Made by a program: the position numbers and the translations under genes. Shown here one piece after another: positions 60,201-64,000 of a stretch of DNA of 64,000 nt. Within the stretch, counting starts at the first letter, position 1; each line of letters begins with the position of its first letter. The DNA comes from Gemmatimonadaceae bacterium (GTDB taxonomy: Bacteria; Gemmatimonadota; Gemmatimonadetes; Gemmatimonadales; Gemmatimonadaceae): the NCBI GenBank assembly GCA_025929535.1, contig JAICLZ010000001.1, positions 1 to 64,000 on the forward strand, in the 5' to 3' direction. Below the pieces are notes generated by a model, which was given only the letters and a program-made list of their open reading frames with translations, was not told the origin of the DNA and ran no database searches.

Positions 60201-60762
60201 GCCGCTCGATGCCCGCGATCGCCGCCTTTACCTCGAGGATGTCCTGCGAGGTCTCGATGAGTAGAACATCTACACCTCCCTCGACCAGCCCTTTCGCCTG
60301 GCTGTAATAGTTCTCGGCGAGCTCCGCAAAGGTGATGGCGGAGAGGGTCGCGTCGGCGCTCGACGGGAGCATGCCCGTGGGCCCCATCGATCCGGCGACG
60401 AAGCGCGGTCGTTCGGGACTGGCAAACTTGTCGCATGCGGCGCGCGCGAGCCGAGCCGCGCCAACGTTGATCGCGTCGACCTTGTCGCCCAGCCCCCATT
60501 CGGTGAGTCGTCGCGGCGTGCTCTGAAAGGTGCACGTCTCGACGACGTCACAGCCAACGGCGAGGAACGACTCGTGAATCGACTGGATGATGTCGGGGCG
60601 CGTGAGCACCAGGTGGTCGTTGCACCCTTCGAGCGACGGTCCGCCAAAGTCGGCGGCCGAGAGTCCGGCGCGCTGAATGTTCGTCCCCATGGCGCCGTCG
60701 TAGATGAGCACGCGGCGATCGAGGGCATCCAGGTACGCGGAGGGAAAGCGGGGTTGTGGCAT
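57235..60762 (-). CDS. metH: Cobalamin-dependent methionine synthase
   Basis: A complete 1175-residue MetH, all four modules: homocysteine-binding domain (YDGAMGTNIQRAGL, GLNCSTGPEHM, GGCCGTTPEHL), pterin-binding domain (LLIGERVNAQGSRKVKRLLL, MIDSTELDVVKAAL), cobalamin-binding domain with VYGDVHDIGKSLVNTIL (DxHxxG ligand) and LSALLVSTSKQMP, and the SAM-dependent activation domain (WGYPACPDLEGHAQLFKLL, LTSAFQLMPEQSTAAIVVHHPQAKYY). Makes methionine from homocysteine. ATG 60762 is the start, directly at the conserved domain. A SAM-II-like aptamer and terminator precede it. It overlaps bhmT-metF downstream. Confidence 0.97.
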   Translation of the reverse strand: MPQPRFPSAYLDALDRRVLIYDGAMGTNIQRAGLSAADFGGPSLEGCNDHLVLTRPDIIQSIHESFLAVGCDVVETCTFQSTPRRLTEWGLGDKVDAINVGAARLARAACDKFASPERPRFVAGSMGPTGMLPSSADATLSAITFAELAENYYSQAKGLVEGGVDVLLIETSQDILEVKAAIAGIERLFAELGRRIALQAQVTLDTSGRMLLGTDIASAMTTLESLGVDVIGLNCSTGPEHMREPIRYLGEHARLPISCIPNAGLPLNTGVGEAVYPLAPAPMAAALAEFVRDFGVRIVGGCCGTTPEHLSAIVAAVSAVGASDGRTDGKATHVPRVSSAMRAITLHQDPPPLLIGERVNAQGSRKVKRLLLAEDYEGIVQVAREQVDAGAHVLDVCVAVTERADEAVQMAEVVKLLSMSVESPIMIDSTELDVVKAALEHIPGRAIVNSINMENGRTRIDSVVPVVKANGAAVVALTIDEVGMAKTAARKLEIARRIHEIATKEYGLAPEDIIFDALTFTLATGEAEWLDSAHETIEGIKLIKRELPGVFTSLGVSNVSFGLDQHARAVLNSVFLHHCVTAGLDMAIVNPAHVTPYAEIPKEERALADDMVFNRRPDSLQRFIEHFAARGPNAASDAASGAADATAMEPDERVRWHVLFRKKDGIESALDAAGVRESPVRVLNEVLLPAMKEVGDRFGAGDLILPFVLQSAEVMKKAVAHLEKFLERKEGYTKGKVVLATVYGDVHDIGKSLVNTILSNNGYTVFDLGKQVPVNTIIDKAVEVGATAIGLSALLVSTSKQMPICVQELDRRGLYFPVLIGGAAINRRFGRRAMFVENERPYAPGVFYCKDAFEGLDTMESLIDEEKRGPMLLELVESARKDVFLRTAVGKDISHGDSAGVRSAVAADNPLPKPPFWGAQVRREIPLGEVLDLLDIDELFRLQWGGRGSGAAWEKAVREEFRPTLERLSESAAREGWLTPQAVYGYFPVQSSGNDLIVYDPAAMQSDGGSMRELTRFSFPRQEGREHLCLADYFRSVESGDVDVAAFQIVTVGDEATRRFAELQEKGEFSEAYYLHGIGVEAAEATAEWVHQMIRRELGIPGSQGKRYSWGYPACPDLEGHAQLFKLLPASDALGIELTSAFQLMPEQSTAAIVVHHPQAKYYAVRGAAAEPEAA
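59777..59793. repeat. Tetranucleotide CCGT repeat within metH
   Basis: Four tandem CCGT units (17 nt with the partial unit) encode the linker DGRTDGKA between the homocysteine-binding and pterin-binding domains. A 4-nt change would frameshift metH, so it is a slippage-prone point in principle; nothing shows that it varies. Confidence 0.5.
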
Positions 60763-60807
60763 ATCGTTGGCTCGAGACGCCGCCGGAGCAGTGCGACGCG
60801 CAAAAGC

Positions 60808-60834
60808 AAAAAATGCCCAGTGCACGCGCGGGCA
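60808..60834 (-). terminator. Intrinsic terminator in the metH leader
   Basis: On the minus strand TGCCC ... GGGCA forms a 5-bp GC-rich stem around an 11-nt inner stretch and is followed by six Ts (60808-60813). The same bases can form an alternative hairpin CAGTGC/GCACTG (60818-60837). It lies after the aptamer and before the metH start, so it can act as a regulated transcription stop. Confidence 0.7.
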
Positions 60835-60842
60835 CTGAGCCG

Positions 60843-60894
60843 GCGCTTTAGCGGAATGTTTTACGTGGCCGCAATTTGCCGTAAATCGCCACGA
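60843..60894 (-). promoter_or_regulatory. SAM-II-like riboswitch aptamer upstream of metH
   Basis: On the minus strand the leader reads, in order, P1 strand GTGGC, the conserved GATTTA, a short loop, TTGC, the P1 closing strand GCCAC, then GTAAAACATT and GCTAAAGC. SAM-II aptamers share exactly this order: P1, GAUUUA, UUGC, P1', an A-rich GUxAxAAA segment and GCUAAA, forming an H-type pseudoknot. It sits about 80 nt upstream of metH, the first gene of the methionine operon. I infer repression by SAM. It would need a covariance-model search to confirm, and SAM-V shares the core. Confidence 0.75.
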
Positions 60895-60969
60895 TTCAAT
60901 TGATCTGCAAGGTAGCGGAGAGCCCCGGGCGCTTCAAGCGCAGTGCCGCTCGCGCGGCCGATGCGGCAC

Positions 60970-61563
60970 TCAGCCGAAGATGGAGCGCATGGCCGCGATC
61001 TCGACGATGTAGATGAGAACGTAGGCGACGAGTGGTGAGAAATCGATCATGCCGAAGGACGGCAGGGCGCGAGCGATCGGCTTGACGATCCAGTCGGTGA
61101 GCGTGTGCGACAGGCGTGCCCACCAGGAGTAGCGCATCCCGATCCACGAGACGATCACGCGCACGATCAGGGCGAGCTTGAGCAGCTCGAACACCCATTG
61201 CAGCAGGAGCGCCGCGATTCCCGTTCCGCCCTGGGTGGCCGCGAACGAAAAGGAGAGCGCGGTCGCGCGAACCCACTGGAGAAGCACGATCAGCATCACC
61301 CCGATCACGACGACGGCGGCCAGTCCCCACCACGGAGCCTGGGTGGGCACCCCGCCCGCGCGCACCACGCGCGCCTCGATCGGCGCGAGCACCGGATCGA
61401 TCACTCGCCGGCAAAATCGCGCAACGGCGGAAAACGGATTGATCTGCCGCGTGCGAACGGCCCAATCCACCACCGCGATCGCGAGAAACACGGCGCCGAG
61501 CACGAGCAGCGCGATGCGCAGCACGGAGATGGCGGAGTCGATGATCGGCATGAGGGTGTTCAC
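60970..61563 (-). CDS. YggT-family membrane protein
   Basis: A 197-residue protein with two YggT (YGGT/DUF2) repeats, each with the RxxxPF.. or R.vxD. pattern: INPFSAVARFCRRVIDPVLAPIEARV in the first, and VRVIVSWIGMRYSWWARLSHTLTDWIVKPIARALPSFGMIDFSPLVAYVLI in the second. Four hydrophobic helices in all. YggT proteins are inner-membrane proteins linked to osmotic stress and cell-shape/division in some bacteria; the role here is unknown. It begins 7 bp after the prolyl oligopeptidase stop, so it is co-transcribed with it. Confidence 0.9.
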   Translation of the reverse strand: MNTLMPIIDSAISVLRIALLVLGAVFLAIAVVDWAVRTRQINPFSAVARFCRRVIDPVLAPIEARVVRAGGVPTQAPWWGLAAVVVIGVMLIVLLQWVRATALSFSFAATQGGTGIAALLLQWVFELLKLALIVRVIVSWIGMRYSWWARLSHTLTDWIVKPIARALPSFGMIDFSPLVAYVLIYIVEIAAMRSIFG

Positions 61564-61570
61564 GCCCGCG

Positions 61571-63739
61571 CTATGGCGTGGGTGTCTGCGACATCCCGAG
61601 ATTCTTCACGGTGAACGCAAGCTCATCGGTGGCGAGATCGATCTGCTTCGACGTCGGCTTGCCGCCGCCGTGTCCCGCCTTCGTGTCGATGCGAATCAGG
61701 ATCGGCGCGGGTCCCGCCTGCGCACGCTGCAGCGTTGCCGCGAACTTGAACGAGTGGCCCGGCACCACGCGATCATCGTGATCCGCCGTCGTGATCAGCG
61801 TCGCGGGATAGGATGTCCCCGGCTTGATGTTGTGCAGCGGCGAATACGCGTAGAGCGTCTTGAACTGCGCCGAGTCGTCCGACGTGCCGTACTCGGGCGC
61901 CCACGCACCGCCGATCGTGAACTTCTGGTAGCGGAGCATGTCCATCACGCCAACTGCCGGCAGCGCAACGGCCGCCAGATCGGGACGCTGCGTTTCCACC
62001 GCGCCGATGAGAAGGCCGCCATTCGAGCCACCGCGAATTGCGAGCTTCTTCGACGACGTGTATTTCTGCGAGATGAGGTACTCCGCGCTCGCGATGAAGT
62101 CGTCGAAGACGTTCTGCTTCTTCGCGAGCATCCCCGCCTCGTGCCACGCCCGTCCATACTCGCCGCCTCCGCGAATCACCGCGACTGCGTACACGCCGCC
62201 CATCGTCACCCACTGCAGCATTGCCGGCGAGAACGCAGGCGTCATGTTGATGTCGAATCCGCCGTAGGCGTAGAGGATCGTCGGATGCGATCCGTCGAGC
62301 GTCAGCCCTTTCTTCGCAGTCACGAAGATCGGGAGCTTCGTGCCGTCCTTGCCGATCGCGAACAGCTGCTTCGTCTCGTACGCGGTGCTGTCCACCGGCG
62401 GCGTCGCGACCAGGACCGGCGACTCCGTCCGCTTCTCGATGTCGTACCGGTAGATGGAGGCGGGCTCCAGGTACGACGCGTACGAATAGAACATCTCCCA
62501 CTCGTTCGGCTTTCCGGAGACGGCCGTGATCGTCCCGATTCCCGGCAGGCTCACGCGCCCCACGCGATTCCCGCGCAGTCCGTAAATTTCCAGCACCGAG
62601 TGCGCATCCTGGAGCGTGTGCACGACGAAGTGGCCGCCGATGAGCTCCACGTTCTCCATCTCGTTCCCGAGCTCGGGGATGAGCGTGCGCCAGTACTTCT
62701 TCGCCGGCTTGTTGATGTCGACGGCGACCACGCGACCCAGCGGCGCATCCTGCGTGGTCTGCAGGAAGAAGACATCGCCCGCGTTGTCGATCACGCGGTT
62801 CTGCGATTCCTCATCGTCGACCAGCGTCACCAGCGGATTGTTGATCTTGGGCTTTCCGGGATTGCTGACGTCGATGAAGAAGACGCGATTGTTGGGATTC
62901 GTCCCATCGGAGACGTAGATGATGACGTACTCGCCATCATCGCTCACGGTCGCGGTGATCCCCCACTGTGGGTGATCCGGGCGCTCGTAGATGAGGCGGT
63001 CCTTCGCCTGCGGCTCACCCACATAATGGTAGTAGAGCTTCTGGCCCGTGTTCTTCGCGAGCAGCGCATTCTCGCTCTTCGGTTCCTCGAAGCGCGAGTA
63101 GAAGAAGCCCTTGTGATCCTTCGTCCACGCGATGTTGGAGAACTTCACCCACTTGAGGGTGTCGGAGAGATCGGCGCCCTTCTCGACATCGCGCACGCGA
63201 ATCTCTTCCCAATCCGATCCCGCCGTTGCCACGGCGTAGGCGAGATACTTCCCGTTCTCGGTGGCGTCCCAGACTCCGAGCGCGACGGTTCCGTCGGCCG
63301 AGAGCGTGTTCGGATCGAGCACCATCTTCCGGACACCCTTGAGACCGTGCTGCACGTAGAGCACGGCCTGGTTCTGCAGGCCGCTGTTCTCCGTGAAAAA
63401 ATAGTCCTTGCCCCGCTTCGTCGGCACGGTGTACTTCGGATAATTCCAGATGCGCGTGAGCTGGTCCTTGATGGTCGCGCGCTCGGGAATCGATGCGAGG
63501 TACTGAAAGGTCAGCGCGTTCTCCGCCTCGATCCACTGCTTCGTCTCGGGCGAATCCGTGTTCTCGAGCCATCGATACGGATCTGCGACCGTAGTGCCGA
63601 AGTACGTGTCCGACTGGTCGCTCTTGCGCGCAATCGGATAGTGCAGGGGCGACTGTGCGATGAGCTGCGTGGCGGCGAAGGCGGAGGACAACGCGAGGGC
63701 GCAGAGTGCCACCGCGCAAGCGGACGGAGAAACGCGCAT
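61571..63739 (-). CDS. Prolyl oligopeptidase (S9A), exported
   Basis: A 722-residue exported enzyme. Signal peptide (ALCALALSSAFAATQLIAQ), N-terminal propeller domain starting PYRWLENTDSPETKQWIEAEN, then the catalytic alpha/beta-hydrolase domain with the nucleophile Ser in AIRGGSNGGLLIGAVETQRPDL, Asp in TTADHDDRVVPGHS and His in KAGHGGGKPTSKQ. Cleaves after proline in short peptides. Length is normal for S9A. ATG 63739 begins the signal peptide; the in-frame extension upstream is unlikely. Transcribed with YggT. Confidence 0.96.
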   Translation of the reverse strand: MRVSPSACAVALCALALSSAFAATQLIAQSPLHYPIARKSDQSDTYFGTTVADPYRWLENTDSPETKQWIEAENALTFQYLASIPERATIKDQLTRIWNYPKYTVPTKRGKDYFFTENSGLQNQAVLYVQHGLKGVRKMVLDPNTLSADGTVALGVWDATENGKYLAYAVATAGSDWEEIRVRDVEKGADLSDTLKWVKFSNIAWTKDHKGFFYSRFEEPKSENALLAKNTGQKLYYHYVGEPQAKDRLIYERPDHPQWGITATVSDDGEYVIIYVSDGTNPNNRVFFIDVSNPGKPKINNPLVTLVDDEESQNRVIDNAGDVFFLQTTQDAPLGRVVAVDINKPAKKYWRTLIPELGNEMENVELIGGHFVVHTLQDAHSVLEIYGLRGNRVGRVSLPGIGTITAVSGKPNEWEMFYSYASYLEPASIYRYDIEKRTESPVLVATPPVDSTAYETKQLFAIGKDGTKLPIFVTAKKGLTLDGSHPTILYAYGGFDINMTPAFSPAMLQWVTMGGVYAVAVIRGGGEYGRAWHEAGMLAKKQNVFDDFIASAEYLISQKYTSSKKLAIRGGSNGGLLIGAVETQRPDLAAVALPAVGVMDMLRYQKFTIGGAWAPEYGTSDDSAQFKTLYAYSPLHNIKPGTSYPATLITTADHDDRVVPGHSFKFAATLQRAQAGPAPILIRIDTKAGHGGGKPTSKQIDLATDELAFTVKNLGMSQTPTP

Positions 63740-63830
63740 TGGAGTATGGAAAGGGAAACGCGACAATGCACGCCTGGCGCTCGGCGTGCGCTCGACCACG
63801 TCAATGTAACCCCAGTGCCCGCGCCGAGGT

Positions 63831-64000
63831 TCAGCGCGGAGGGCTCGCCCGTGATCCGTCGCGGCCGATCAGCACTCCGATGCACGCGCCGAGGGCGAGC
63901 GCGAGCCACTCCCACCACACCGTCCCGTGGACGCCAGTCGCAACTGGGATCAACAGTAGCGACGCTGCCAGTGCCGCTCCCACCGCCAGAAGTATCTTCG
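63831..64000 (-). CDS. Partial small membrane protein at the window edge
   Basis: An open frame runs in from the window end (minus strand) and stops at 63831-63833, giving at least 56 residues: ILLAVGAALAASLLLIPVATG, then WWEWLALALGACIGVLIG and a short polar tail RDGSRASPPR. Two hydrophobic helices and a polar end indicate a small integral membrane protein. The start lies outside the window, so the family cannot be told. Confidence 0.5.
   Translation of the reverse strand, partial: KILLAVGAALAASLLLIPVATGVHGTVWWEWLALALGACIGVLIGRDGSRASPPR

Noticed and set aside
57211-60264. A 1017-residue plus-strand ORF opposite metH, and similar long antisense ORFs (2509-4329, 16728-18227, 34713-37370)
   Set aside because: Arg/Glu/His-rich translations without any family motif, exactly antisense to well-supported genes. 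They result from high GC at third positions, not from real coding.
1-64000. tRNA, rRNA, CRISPR arrays, insertion sequences or attachment sites
   Set aside because: No tRNA T-arm pattern, no regularly spaced repeats, no transposase or integrase motifs were seen by eye; a computational scan would be needed to exclude them fully.

Overview
The window is a dense stretch of GC-rich bacterial chromosome from an aerobic, didermic organism. Direct evidence is TolC, OmpA-type and other outer-membrane proteins, many Sec/lipoprotein signal peptides, and a caa3-type oxidase. The mix (caa3 oxidase, many exported peptidases and amidohydrolases, S9 peptidases, BHMT-MetF fusion next to B12-dependent MetH) suggests a soil-type Gemmatimonadota relative; that taxonomic guess is inference. 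I see no rRNA, tRNA, CRISPR array, insertion sequence or prophage. Most lines of the ORF track are antisense or frame-shifted shadows of about 53 real genes.

Layout. 0.2-5.7 kb: NagX-like membrane acyltransferase and the caa3 oxidase operon ctaC-ctaD-ctaE-ctaF (minus strand). 5.9-9.9 kb: NAD salvage (nicotinate phosphoribosyltransferase, nicotinamidase) around a flippase-like membrane protein and an OmpA-like protein. 9.9-20.3 kb: class V aminotransferase, DmpA-type P1 peptidase, YcxB-like protein with a chemoreceptor, leuS, D-aminoacylase, an MbfA-like ferritin/VIT1 fusion, an outer-membrane protein and kup. 22.3-29.2 kb: S9 hydrolase, CsbD, then a seven-gene minus-strand chain TetR-TolC-HlyD-HD-sigma-anti-sigma-periplasmic sensor. 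29.3-37.4 kb: a 49-residue membrane protein, cyclophilin, and a seven-gene chain of peptidase/hydrolase genes, two unknown genes, polX and nth. 37.5-42.8 kb: an ECF vitamin transporter, a HEAT-repeat protein and a TipA-like MerR regulator. 42.9-52.3 kb: M42 peptidase, BtuF-like protein coupled to an OPT transporter, DUF4349 lipoprotein, hybrid histidine kinase and M61 peptidase. 52.3-64 kb: a collapsed aminopeptidase P pseudogene, YIP1 protein, acyl-CoA dehydrogenase, CbiX-like chelatase, bhmT-metF fusion, metH preceded by a SAM-II-like riboswitch, YggT, prolyl oligopeptidase and a partial membrane protein at the edge.

The most noteworthy items are the SAM-II-like aptamer followed by a terminator ahead of metH, the sigma/anti-sigma/periplasmic-sensor trio fused to a TetR-TolC-HlyD set without an inner-membrane pump, the textbook 19-bp-spacer MerR promoter whose transcript may be leaderless, the deletion-riddled aminopeptidase P remnant, and an ECF ATPase fusion with one apparently degenerate ATP site. 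Functionally the window is rich in peptide and dipeptide hydrolysis, methionine/B12 metabolism and envelope stress control.
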